Below are positions 1 through 7,593 of a stretch of DNA of 64,000 bases, piece by piece. The first letter of the stretch is position 1, and every line of letters begins with the position of its first letter. This DNA is from Streptomyces sp. NK15101 (GTDB lineage: Bacteria; Actinomycetota; Actinomycetes; Streptomycetales; Streptomycetaceae), in NCBI RefSeq assembly GCF_020400725.1, contig NZ_JAINVG010000012.1:81646-145645 (forward strand), written 5' to 3'. A program made the position numbers and the translations under genes. The notes under the pieces are model-generated. The model was not told where the DNA came from, did no database searches, and was given only the letters and a program-made list of their open reading frames with translations.

Positions 1-135
1 GACGTCATCGCCTGGTCGCGCAGGGAGATGGCGAACTACAAGGTCCCGAGGGAGGTCGAGTTCGTAGCGGAGCTCCCGCGGAACGCGAGCGGGAAGGTGG
101 TGAAGGGGGAGCTGAGGGCGCGGTCGGGCAGCTGA
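1..135 (+). CDS. Acyl-CoA synthetase / AMP-dependent ligase, 3' end only
   Basis: Only the last 44 codons lie in the window; the rest is upstream of base 1. The reading frame ends in TGA at 133-135. The residues YKVPREVEFV followed by LPRNASGKVVK match the C-terminal lid of the acyl-adenylate-forming family (fatty-acyl-CoA ligases), where the Lys of the PxxxxGKxxK motif is the catalytic residue that orients the carboxylate during adenylation. The enzyme would activate a carboxylic acid with ATP and CoA. The substrate cannot be judged from this fragment. A second member of the family lies at 39686-41362. Confidence 0.85.
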   Translation, partial: DVIAWSRREMANYKVPREVEFVAELPRNASGKVVKGELRARSGS

Positions 136-140
136 CGGCG

Positions 141-220
141 GGATCCGGCAGCAGGATCCGGCAACGGGATCCGGCAACGGGGAACTGGCAACGGGGAACC
201 GGCAACAGGGATCCGACAGC
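141..220. repeat. Degenerate 13-14 bp tandem repeat
   Basis: Six imperfect copies of a unit like GGATCCGGCAACG follow the stop codon of the ligase gene. Later copies drift to GGAACTGGCAACGG and GGAACCGGCAACA. The block is intergenic and shows no start codon with a ribosome site. It is probably slippage-generated, and no function is evident. Confidence 0.7.
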
Positions 221-296
221 GGCGACTGCAACCAACTCCCTTCGCACACACGTCATATGAGCAGCCCTTCGCCTCTCCCCGTCCCAGGAGCAGCCG

Positions 297-956
297 GTGC
301 CGACGCAAGAGATTCCCCTCACGCTCACTCCGCAGCAGGCCGCACAGGGCGTGATCCTCACCGTCCAGCTGCCGTCCGGTCCCGCGCACCTCACCGTCCG
401 TCCCTGCCGCCACGGCGAACTCGTCGCGGCGAGGCTCGGCGAGGGCACGGTGTACCTGCGCATCACGGTCGCCGGGGCCGCGGCGGCCCCCAAGAAGTCC
501 GGCGGCCTCGGCTGCCTGGTCGTGCTCCTGGTCATCGGGGCACTCGTCGGCGGCTCGTACCTCCTGAACGACGAGGACGAAAGCCGCGGCAGCGCGGGCC
601 CCGCCCCCTCGTCGACCTACACGTACGAGCCCGAGCCCACCAGCGACCCCGTCCTCACCCCCGCCCCCACACCCACCGAGGAGGAGCCCGACCCGTACGA
701 GAAGGGCACCTGCCTCAACGGCACCCTCCCGAACTCGGAGACCGCACAGAGCGTCAGCGGCGTCGAGGAGGTGCCGTGCTCGGCGTCCGACGCCCACTAC
801 AAGGTCATCCAGACCTTCCCGTTCACCTCCGACATGAACCGGTGCAACTCCAACCCCAGGACGGAGTACGCCTTCTCCCACCGGTACACCATGAACGGCA
901 CCACCATCAGCGAGTACGTCTACTGCCTCGTCGGCCTCGGCTCCTACGCCCGCTGA
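297..956 (+). CDS. Membrane-anchored LppU/SCO3897-like protein
   Basis: This 219-residue protein starts at GTG 297, chosen because AGGAG sits at 286-290. Residues 1-60 form a small globular region (LTLTPQQAAQGVILTVQLP) that resembles the client-binding fold of DnaJ C-termini. A hydrophobic segment at about 71-89 (LGCLVVLLVIGALVGGSYLL) is a membrane anchor, followed by a Pro/Glu/Thr-rich linker. The external part (about 135-219) has four regularly spaced Cys residues (CLNG, CSAS, NRCNS, YCLV), a pattern I associate with actinobacterial LppU/SCO3897 proteins. Its biochemical role is unknown. The family call rests on the Cys pattern from memory. Confidence 0.6.
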   Translation: MPTQEIPLTLTPQQAAQGVILTVQLPSGPAHLTVRPCRHGELVAARLGEGTVYLRITVAGAAAAPKKSGGLGCLVVLLVIGALVGGSYLLNDEDESRGSAGPAPSSTYTYEPEPTSDPVLTPAPTPTEEEPDPYEKGTCLNGTLPNSETAQSVSGVEEVPCSASDAHYKVIQTFPFTSDMNRCNSNPRTEYAFSHRYTMNGTTISEYVYCLVGLGSYAR

Positions 957-1135
957 CGCACGAGCACGACGACCCCGCCCGCCGATCGCTGACTCGGCGC
1001 GCGGGGCGCGTCCGGTCGCGTGCCTCCCGGCGGGCGCTCGCCCGTCCGGATGACGCGCGGTGCATCCACCACTCCGGACCCGGGACCTGCGGATACGCTC
1101 CGAACCCCGGTCCCGGATCGCGCGAGGAGCCCCCG

Positions 1136-1675
1136 ATGCAGGCAGCCGGTCCCGTCACGGCCGCCGCCGTCCTGGCCGCGGCCCTCCTGCTCAGCCCCCA
1201 CGCCGCCGGGGCCGCCGTCGGCCCCGCGCCGTGCGTCTCCGGGGAGTCCGAGACCCGAGGGGACTCCAGCGTGGACGGCAAGGAGCTCCGCTGGGAGGAC
1301 GACAGCAAGTACAACGATCCGCTGACCTGGGCCCACCGGGCCTGGTCCCTCGGTCTGGTGAAGATCGCCCCCGACGACGCCGGAAGCGTCAACGACCTGG
1401 AGTGGCGCGACTACTCCAAGGCCGACGGCCACGGGGGCTACTGGCAGGGCAAACCGGGGGTCGACTACATCTACCTGAACTCCTACTACCTGGACGGCCG
1501 CTACAAGGACCGGAACTCCCGCCGGCACGTGGCCGTCCACGAGCTCGGCCACGCCCTCGGCCTGTGCCACAAGCCGGACACCTGGGCCTCCGTGATGTGG
1601 ACGAAGGTCCCCGACAACCCGCCGACCGAGCCCACGGACCGCGACGAGGCGAACTACCGCAAGCTCTGGAAGTGA
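1136..1675 (+). CDS. Secreted zinc metalloprotease
   Basis: The 179-residue product starts at ATG 1136 behind GAGGAG (1124-1129). Residues 1-26 are a signal peptide ending in AAGA-A. The zinc-binding motif HELGHALGLCH lies at residues 135-145, with Glu136 as catalytic base and His135, His139 and His145 as ligands. This is the metzincin form HExxHxxGxxH, as in matrixins and snapalysins, and a Met-turn candidate (SVMWTK) follows. The length fits small Streptomyces extracellular neutral proteases. Two bases separate its stop from the next start, so the two genes are probably co-transcribed and both products are exported. Confidence 0.85.
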   Translation: MQAAGPVTAAAVLAAALLLSPHAAGAAVGPAPCVSGESETRGDSSVDGKELRWEDDSKYNDPLTWAHRAWSLGLVKIAPDDAGSVNDLEWRDYSKADGHGGYWQGKPGVDYIYLNSYYLDGRYKDRNSRRHVAVHELGHALGLCHKPDTWASVMWTKVPDNPPTEPTDRDEANYRKLWK

Positions 1676-1677
1676 CC

Positions 1678-2208
1678 ATGAACCGACACCGGACCGCCGG
1701 CCTCGTCCTCGCCGGGACGCTCGTCCTCGGCGCCACAGGGTGGGCCGCGACGGAGGCCTTCACCGCCCGCACGGGCCCCGTGCACGCCCTCTGCCTCCCC
1801 GACCTCTCCCACGACGAGTACGTGCCGGCCGCCATGAGCCACCTCGCCTACGCCGCCGTCGAATCGTCCGTCGGCTACGAACCCGACACCGACGGCGGCC
1901 CCGGCGGCATCCAGCGCGTCCGCCTCCGGGTCCTCCACCCCCTCAAGGGCGAGGTCCCCACCACCCTCACCCTCGGCCAGGGCGTCGGCCGAGACCCCCA
2001 GGGCCGCTACACGAGCCACGACCCCCTGTACCCCGTCCTCCTCCCCGGCCGCACCTACGTCGTCGGCTACGCCCAGGACCCCGCCTACGGCGACGGCTAC
2101 ACCCGCTACGCCAAACAGGAACCCGACTCCGCCGTGGCCCGCTGGACCGCCTACGTCTCCCGCGGCGCGGTCGCCCCGGCGGGGGAGGGCTGCGCCGAGG
2201 GGGCGTGA
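1678..2208 (+). CDS. Secreted protein of unknown function
   Basis: This 176-residue protein starts at ATG 1678, two bases after the protease stop, which suggests translational coupling. Residues 1-24 (RTAGLVLAGTLVLGATGWAA) form a signal peptide or anchor. The mature part is rich in Tyr, Asp and Gly, with a Cys near each end (LCLPDL and EGCAEG) that may form a disulfide. The middle (RLRVLHPLKGEVPTTLTLGQ) looks beta-rich. I do not recognise the family. Its pairing with a secreted protease suggests a partner, inhibitor or substrate, but that is inference only. A strong terminator follows. Confidence 0.75.
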   Translation: MNRHRTAGLVLAGTLVLGATGWAATEAFTARTGPVHALCLPDLSHDEYVPAAMSHLAYAAVESSVGYEPDTDGGPGGIQRVRLRVLHPLKGEVPTTLTLGQGVGRDPQGRYTSHDPLYPVLLPGRTYVVGYAQDPAYGDGYTRYAKQEPDSAVARWTAYVSRGAVAPAGEGCAEGA

Positions 2209-2225
2209 GCCGCGACGGAAAGGGC

Positions 2226-2255
2226 GGAGGGGCCGGGCAGATGCCCGGCCCCTCC
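2226..2255 (+). terminator. Intrinsic terminator after the protease pair
   Basis: A perfect 13-bp stem (2226-2238 with 2243-2255) closes a 4-base loop 18 bases after the stop at 2208. There is no T tract, as is usual in Streptomyces. Confidence 0.85.
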
Positions 2256-2425
2256 GTGGTGCGGTGGTCCGATCGCGTTGCGCACGGGCTCTCCCCGGAC
2301 GGATCCCCCCTGGTTCCGTCGGGTGTCCCCCGAGCCCGTGTGCTCCCCCGTCGACCGGACCTCCCTGTTCGGCCCCGGCAGCTCCCCCGAAGTCGCCGCC
2401 GGTGCCGTTCCCCGTCGGGAGTGGC

Positions 2426-2641
2426 TTAGTTGGCCGGCTCGGACGTGACGTGGATGTCGTCGGTGGTGGCTCCGTCACCGAGGACCTTGTCCGCGATGGC
2501 GTCGGCCGGCCCGGAGGTGGCGTGCATGTCCTTGGTGGCGATGGTCTCGTCGTGACCGCCCGTGATCTTTTCGGTGATCGCGTCGACAGCCGGCTCCGAG
2601 GTCGCGTGCATGTCCATGGGCTTGATGATCGGGTCCGTCAT
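2426..2641 (-). CDS. afsS: AfsS, small sigma-like activator of secondary metabolism
   Basis: This is a 71-residue protein starting at ATG 2641 with AGGAG eight bases upstream. It carries three near-identical nonapeptides: DMHATSEPA (10-18), DMHATSGPA (38-46) and DIHVTSEPA (62-70), spaced 28 and 24 residues apart by acidic linkers. In S. coelicolor, afsS encodes a 63-residue 'sigma-like' repeat protein directly downstream of afsR that pleiotropically stimulates antibiotic production. Gene order, strand, size and repeat layout all match here. A SARP-type direct repeat lies upstream (2823-2841), so AfsR should activate it. How AfsS works is unresolved. It has no signal peptide or catalytic motif. 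Confidence 0.85.
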   Translation of the reverse strand: MTDPIIKPMDMHATSEPAVDAITEKITGGHDETIATKDMHATSGPADAIADKVLGDGATTDDIHVTSEPAN

Positions 2642-2677
2642 GCTCGTCAACTCCTGCGTGTGATGTCCGAGATGTGA

Positions 2678-2723
2678 GGAGATTCGCCCAGCCATTCCCC
2701 CGTGGACAGCCGGACGAATCTCC
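2678..2723 (-). promoter_or_regulatory. Inverted repeat in the afsS leader
   Basis: A perfect 9-bp inverted repeat (2678-2686 with 2715-2723, 28-base loop) lies in the predicted afsS 5' leader, 37 bases before the start codon. The predicted transcript begins near 2802, so the leader is about 160 nt. The hairpin could affect translation of afsS. No known riboswitch class is recognised. Confidence 0.4.
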
Positions 2724-2808
2724 GGGGCCGATCACCCTAGTACTCAGGGGCTGCGGCCCTCATCGGCGACCCGTCTGCCCCCCGACGCGGCGGATCGTCA
2801 TGCAGAGA

Positions 2809-2841
2809 AGCATGCCGGGGGGCGATAAACGAACGATGAAC
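2809..2841 (-). promoter_or_regulatory. AfsR box and afsS promoter
   Basis: Read on the minus strand, GTTCATCG (2841-2834) and GTTTATCG (2830-2823) form a direct repeat with an 11-bp period. The second copy ends 8 bp before CATGCT (2814-2809), a fair -10 hexamer. SARP regulators, including AfsR at the S. coelicolor afsS promoter, bind 11-bp-spaced heptamer repeats whose 3' copy lies 8 bp from the -10, so both spacing rules are met. The box starts 17 bp past the afsR stop codon. Confidence 0.85.
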
Positions 2842-2858
2842 GCACTGGCCGCGCGGCT

Positions 2859-5800
2859 CTATGCGGCGGTCGCGGGGATCAGCAGCGCACGGACCTCTTC
2901 GGCTTCCGGGGCGTCGAGTTCGTCGAAGATTCCGAGTGCCTCCTGCCAGCAGACGAGCGCACGACCGGTCTGTCCGATGCCGAACAGGGCTCGCCCCAGG
3001 ACGGTGAGGACGTTGCCCCGCCGCCACTCCCCTCCGATGCCCCGCAGCACCGTGAGGGCCATCTCGGCGTTCGACGCCGCCTGGGCGTGCCGGCGGGCGG
3101 CGATGTCCACTTCGGACAGCCGGAAGAGCGTCATGCCCTCCCACAGCCGCTGCCGGCTGTCGGCGAAGACCGCCAGCGCTTCACGGAGCTGTTCGCTCGC
3201 GGCGGTGAGCTGGTTGTCCTGGGTGAGGGCGAGACCGAGGGCGTACCGCCCGTTGGCGCCCCGGAGCGCGTGCCCCATCGCGTCGTATATGTCCGTGCCC
3301 TGCCGGGCGAGCGCTATGGCGCTCGATGTACGGCCCGTCGCCAGGTGGATGCGCGAGAGGTTGCAGAGCGCGCTGGCTTCCCCGGGCTCGTCTCCGATGC
3401 CGCGGAACCGCTCGATCGCCTCGGTGAGGTACTGCTCGCCCTCCACGAACCGGTTCTGGTACAGCGCGATGATGCCCCGGGCGTTGGCGGACCAGCAGGC
3501 CGGTACCGGATCGCCGGCCCGGTCCGCGTGCGGCAGTGCGAGTTCGGCGTCGCGGTCCGCCTCCTTGAAGCGGCCCGCCGTGTGGTGGACGCCCGCGAGG
3601 ACCATGAGCGCACGGCCCTCGGCCCTGGCGTCCGCGTGGGCTCGGGCCGCATCGCGCACGACGACGCCCGTCGCCTCGAACTCCTTGGAGTTCGCCCCGG
3701 ACTCGCCCAGGTCCAGGGACGCCCACAGGAGGTCCACCCCCCGCCGCAGGGTCGTCGGGGACGACGCGGACTGGCGGACGCAGGCGAGGAGGCAGTTGGC
3801 CTCCGCGTAGAGCCAGTCCTGGGCCTCGTGGCGGTCCGTGAAGGTCAGGCCCTCGTAGGACGTGGGTTCCAGGTGGTCCACCAGGCGGTCGCCCGGGCGC
3901 TCGATCGCGTACACCCGCGCCGCCGTCGAGAGGTAGAAGTCCAGGAGGCGCGAGAGCGCCGCCTCCTTCTCCGACGGGGGCTGTTCGTCGCGGTCCGCGC
4001 ACGCGCGCGCGTAGAGCCGGACCAGGTCGTGGTAGCGGTAGCGGCCGGGGGCCGCCGATTCGACGAGGGACGTGTCGACGAGGGCTTCGAGGAGGTCCTC
4101 GGTGTCCCAGAGGGGGAGGTCGAGGACCGCCGCCGCTGCCGCCAGGGAGATGTCCGGGCCGTCCGCCAGGCCCAGGAGGCGGAAGGCCCTCGCCTGGGCC
4201 GGCTCCAGCTGGCCGTAGCCGAGTTCGAAGGTGGCCTTGACCGCGAGGTCGCCCGCCTGGAGCTCGTCGAGGCGGCGCCGCTCGTCGGCGAGCTTGGCCG
4301 CCAGGACCGAGACCGTCCACGTCCGGCGCGCCGCCAGACGGGACGCCGCGATGCGGATCGCCAGGGGGAGGAAGCCGCAGGCCGCGACCACGTCCAGGGC
4401 CGCCTCGCGCTCCGACTGCACCCGCTCCTCGCCCACGATCCTCGTGAACAGCTGGAGTGCCTCCTCCGGGGACATCACGTCCAGGTCGACCAGGTGCGCG
4501 CCCGCCAGGTCGACCATGCGGATGCGGCTCGTGACCAGGGCGGCGCAGCCCGCCGTACCGGGGAGCAGGGGCCGGATCTGGGCCGCGTCGCGGGCGTTGT
4601 CCAGCAGCACCAGGACCCGGCGGCCGTCCAGCGTCGAGCGGTACAGCGCCGCCCGGTCGTCGAGCGAGTCCGGGATGGCCGAATCCGGTGTGCCGAGGGC
4701 TCGGAGGAACGAGCCGAGGACCGTTTCGGGCGCGGCGGCGCGGCTGCCCGCGCCCTGGAGGTCCACGTACAGCTGGCCGTCCGGGAAGTGCGGCCGGGCC
4801 TCGTGGGCGACGTGCACGGCGAGCGTGGTCTTGCCGACGCCGCCGATGCCCGCGAGCGCCGAGACCGCCATGACGTGGCCCTCGGCGGTGGCGAGCCGGG
4901 CGCCGAGTTCCCGTACGAAGGCGGCGCGGCCCGTGAAGTCGGGGACGGTCGCGGGGAGCTGGGCGGGGCGGGCCGTGGGCGCGGCTGCGGGCGCCGGCTC
5001 CTCCACCGGGCGGGCGAGTTCCGCGTCGGCCTGGAGGATGCGCTGCTGGAGCCGGGAGAGCTCGGGGGTCGGGTCGACGCCCAGTTCGTCGGCGAGGAGC
5101 CGGCGGGTGTCCGCGTACACGGCGAGGGCCTCCGCCTGCCGGCCGCTGCGGTAGAGCGCCAGCATGAGGAGCTCGCGCAGGCGCTCCCGCAGGGGGTGCG
5201 CCGCGGTGAGCGCGGTCAGCTCGGAGACGGCCTCCGCGTGCGCCCCGACCTCCAGGTCGATGTCCAGGCGGGTTTCGAGGAGGGTGAGCCGCCACTCCTC
5301 CAGGCGGGCCCGCTGGGTCTCGGCGTACGGACCGGGTACGGACGCCAGCACCTCGCCGTCCCACAGGTCGAGCGCCTCGGCGAGCCGCGCCCGGGCGGCC
5401 GTCCGGTCCCCGGCCGCGCGGAGCTTCTCGGCCTCCGCGGCGAGCTCCTGGGCGGCGGTCACGTCGAGCGCGTCGGCGGAGGTGCGGAGCGCGTAGCCGC
5501 CGGACTCGCTGACCAGGACCTTCGGGTCGAGGACCTTGCGGAGCCGGGAGGCGTAGGTGCGGACCGCGGCGAGCGCCTGGGAGGGGGGCTCCTCGCCCCA
5601 GAGCGCGTCGATCAGCTCGTGCGCGGTGGCGGTGCGGCCGCCGCGCAGGAGCAGCGCGGCGAGCAGGGCGCGCTGCTGCGGGGAGCCGGTGGGGACGGGT
5701 TCGCCGTCGCGCCAGGCGCGGACGGGGCCGAGCACCCCGAAGCGGAGCGAGCCGGGGGAGTCCCCGCTCGTGCCGGTGCCGGTGCCGGTGCCTGTGCCGG

Positions 5801-5975
5801 TACCTGTACCTGTGTCATGGCCGGCAACTGTGCCGGTACCGGTGCCGGTGCCCGCGGCCGGGCGCACGTCGGCGCCCGCGGTCCCCTCGGCAGCCGTCAC
5901 TTCGCCCACCGGGGCCGCCGGTCCCGGCTTCGGAGCCCGCTGCGCCGGAACTCGCGGCCCGTTCTCACGGTCCAT
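2859..5975 (-). CDS. afsR: AfsR, SARP/NB-ARC/TPR global regulator
   Basis: This 1038-residue cytoplasmic transcription factor has the AfsR layout. Order: a low-complexity Ala/Pro/Gly-Thr tail (1-75), OmpR-type winged helix (about 77-165), bacterial transcriptional activation domain (about 172-317), NB-ARC ATPase (about 350-630; P-loop GIGGVGKTT at 376-384, Walker B VLVLLDN, sensor TSRIRM) and tetratricopeptide repeats (about 700-1030). S. coelicolor AfsR (993 residues) is phosphorylated by AfsK-type Ser/Thr kinases and drives afsS transcription to raise antibiotic output. The gene order and the box downstream support the same circuit here. The main oddity is an expanded Gly-Thr repeat near the N-terminus. 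No afsK is in the window. Confidence 0.92.
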   Translation of the reverse strand: MDRENGPRVPAQRAPKPGPAAPVGEVTAAEGTAGADVRPAAGTGTGTGTVAGHDTGTGTGTGTGTGTGTSGDSPGSLRFGVLGPVRAWRDGEPVPTGSPQQRALLAALLLRGGRTATAHELIDALWGEEPPSQALAAVRTYASRLRKVLDPKVLVSESGGYALRTSADALDVTAAQELAAEAEKLRAAGDRTAARARLAEALDLWDGEVLASVPGPYAETQRARLEEWRLTLLETRLDIDLEVGAHAEAVSELTALTAAHPLRERLRELLMLALYRSGRQAEALAVYADTRRLLADELGVDPTPELSRLQQRILQADAELARPVEEPAPAAAPTARPAQLPATVPDFTGRAAFVRELGARLATAEGHVMAVSALAGIGGVGKTTLAVHVAHEARPHFPDGQLYVDLQGAGSRAAAPETVLGSFLRALGTPDSAIPDSLDDRAALYRSTLDGRRVLVLLDNARDAAQIRPLLPGTAGCAALVTSRIRMVDLAGAHLVDLDVMSPEEALQLFTRIVGEERVQSEREAALDVVAACGFLPLAIRIAASRLAARRTWTVSVLAAKLADERRRLDELQAGDLAVKATFELGYGQLEPAQARAFRLLGLADGPDISLAAAAAVLDLPLWDTEDLLEALVDTSLVESAAPGRYRYHDLVRLYARACADRDEQPPSEKEAALSRLLDFYLSTAARVYAIERPGDRLVDHLEPTSYEGLTFTDRHEAQDWLYAEANCLLACVRQSASSPTTLRRGVDLLWASLDLGESGANSKEFEATGVVVRDAARAHADARAEGRALMVLAGVHHTAGRFKEADRDAELALPHADRAGDPVPACWSANARGIIALYQNRFVEGEQYLTEAIERFRGIGDEPGEASALCNLSRIHLATGRTSSAIALARQGTDIYDAMGHALRGANGRYALGLALTQDNQLTAASEQLREALAVFADSRQRLWEGMTLFRLSEVDIAARRHAQAASNAEMALTVLRGIGGEWRRGNVLTVLGRALFGIGQTGRALVCWQEALGIFDELDAPEAEEVRALLIPATAA
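5770..5853 (-). repeat. 6-bp microsatellite inside afsR
   Basis: Imperfect tandem copies of GGTGCC/GGTACC on the plus strand encode alternating Gly-Thr residues between about positions 41 and 70 of AfsR, just before the winged helix. The number of units probably varies between strains, because hexamer slippage keeps the frame. It would alter only the length and Thr content of the linker. Confidence 0.75.
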
Positions 5976-6105
5976 CGCTCCCCCTGCTCCTGCCGATGGT
6001 TTCGCCCAGGACAGTCTGCCTTGTCCGGAGGGGGTCCGTCAGCATCGGGTCGGTCGTTGTGAAGCCGTTGTGAGCCGGTAACCCGGTCGTTCCGGCCCCC
6101 ACTAG

Positions 6106-6120
6106 CTGACGGGTCGTCAG
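6106..6120. promoter_or_regulatory. Palindromic operator, copy 1 (CTGACGGGTCGTCAG)
   Basis: A 15-bp palindrome with perfect 5-bp arms (CTGAC/GTCAG) lies 21 bp before the amidohydrolase start at 6142. Five more sites of the same form occur at 9243, 9284, 11188, 11252 and 29028, all next to oxidoreductase, hydrolase or EthD-type genes. Size and symmetry fit a TetR-family operator, but the regulator is not identified. Confidence 0.6.
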
Positions 6121-6141
6121 ATCAGCGCTACCGTGAAAGCC

Positions 6142-7359
6142 ATGGAGACCTTCCCGAAGATCATCTCGGTGGACGACCACACCGTGGAGCCCCCGCACGT
6201 CTGGCGGGACCGGCTCCCGTCCCGGTACCACGACACCGGGCCCCGGATCGTCCGCGCCCCCCTCAAGGAAATGACCTTCCTCGGCGGCAAGTTCGCCCCG
6301 GTCATGGGCGCCGAGGGGGACGACGGCCCGATCGGCGACTGGTGGGTGTACGAGGATCTGCACAGACCCCTCACCCGGCTGGACACCGCCGTCGGCTACG
6401 ACCGGGACGAGATACGCCTCGAAGTCATCACGTACGAGCAGATGCGGCCCGGCTCCCACTCCGTGCCCGACCGCCTCGCCGACATGGACGTCAACCACGT
6501 CCAGTCCGCGCTCTGCTTCCCCACCTTCCCCCGCTTCTGCGGGCAGACCTTCACCGAGGCGAGCGACCGCGAGCTCGGCCTGCTCTGCGTCCGCGCCTAC
6601 AACGACTGGATGGTCGAGGAGTGGTGCGGGCCCGAGGCGCAGGGGCGGCTGATCCCGCTCACCCTCATCCCGCTCTGGGACCCGGCCCTCGCCGCCGCCG
6701 AGGTCCGCCGCAACGCCGCACGCGGCGTCCGCGCCGTCGCCTTCTCGGAGATCCCGCCACACCTCGGGCTCCCCTCGGTCCACACGGACCACTGGGACCC
6801 CTTCTTCCGGGCGTGCGACGAGACCGGCACGGTCATCGCGATGCACATCGGCTCCTCCAGCCGGATGCCGTCGACCTCCGCCGACGCGCCGCCGGCCGTC
6901 GGCTCCACCATCACCTTCGCGAACTGCTGCTTCTCGATGGTCGACTGGCTGATGAGCGGCAAGTTCGAGCGCTTCCCGAACCTGCGGATCATGTACGCGG
7001 AGGGGCAGATCGGCTGGATCCCGTACATCCTGGAGCGCGCCGACGTCGTCTGGGAGGAGAACCGCGCCTGGGGCGGCGTCGCCGACAAGGTCACCCGCCC
7101 GCCGTCCGAGCTCTTCGCGGACCACGTCTTCGGCTGCTTCTTCGACGACGCCTTCGGGCTCCTCAACCTCGACGCGATCGGGGCGGGGAACGTCCTGTAC
7201 GAGACCGACTACCCGCACTCGGACTCCACCTGGCCCAAGTCGAAGGAGGTCGGCGAGGCACAGATGGGCCATCTGCCGGCGGACGTCGTCGAGCGGATCG
7301 TCCGCGGCAACGCGATCGGGCTCCTCGGCCTGACCCCGGACGGTCTCTGGCGGCCGTAG
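6142..7359 (+). CDS. Amidohydrolase-family metal-dependent hydrolase
   Basis: This 405-residue protein is read from ATG 6142. GTG 6133 is an alternative, and neither has a clear ribosome site. The sequence begins ISVDDHTVEPPHVW, matching the 'amidohydrolase 2' TIM-barrel family, in which the first strand normally carries a D/HxH metal motif (here DDH). Later motifs are MHIGSSSRMP near 236 and a terminal YETDYPHSDSTWP with the Asp/His metal site typical of this family. Such enzymes include decarboxylases and C-C or C-N hydrolases of aromatic or alicyclic breakdown. The substrate is unknown. A CTGACGG-type palindrome lies just upstream, linking it to the oxidoreductases downstream. Confidence 0.8.
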   Translation: METFPKIISVDDHTVEPPHVWRDRLPSRYHDTGPRIVRAPLKEMTFLGGKFAPVMGAEGDDGPIGDWWVYEDLHRPLTRLDTAVGYDRDEIRLEVITYEQMRPGSHSVPDRLADMDVNHVQSALCFPTFPRFCGQTFTEASDRELGLLCVRAYNDWMVEEWCGPEAQGRLIPLTLIPLWDPALAAAEVRRNAARGVRAVAFSEIPPHLGLPSVHTDHWDPFFRACDETGTVIAMHIGSSSRMPSTSADAPPAVGSTITFANCCFSMVDWLMSGKFERFPNLRIMYAEGQIGWIPYILERADVVWEENRAWGGVADKVTRPPSELFADHVFGCFFDDAFGLLNLDAIGAGNVLYETDYPHSDSTWPKSKEVGEAQMGHLPADVVERIVRGNAIGLLGLTPDGLWRP

Positions 7360-7593
7360 GACGTCTCCTTCGGCGCGGACCGGGCCCTCCTCGGGGGCCC
7401 GGCCGCACCCGTGCGGGCCCCGTTCCGTACCCCGGCCCGGGCCGCTTGTCGCCCCATCGGCCCAACAAGGCTCTTCCCTGATGGCGATGCGTCATGGACT
7501 GCGGGCAAATAGTAGTCAAGTGTGCGTTTCTTGCACATCACGAGACAGCCATGGTGGACGTCCCTCCGGATGTTCACGAACGGAGCCTGTGAC

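Noticed and set aside
2426..2641. Triple-repeat peptide as a multi-core RiPP precursor or signalling peptide
   Set aside because: Position behind afsR, size and the AfsR box identify it as AfsS; no modifying enzyme or exporter is adjacent.
3087..6062. Long open frame antisense to afsR
   Set aside because: GC-rich third-position effect. The composition is Arg/Gly/Val-rich without domains, and the sense strand has full AfsR motifs.
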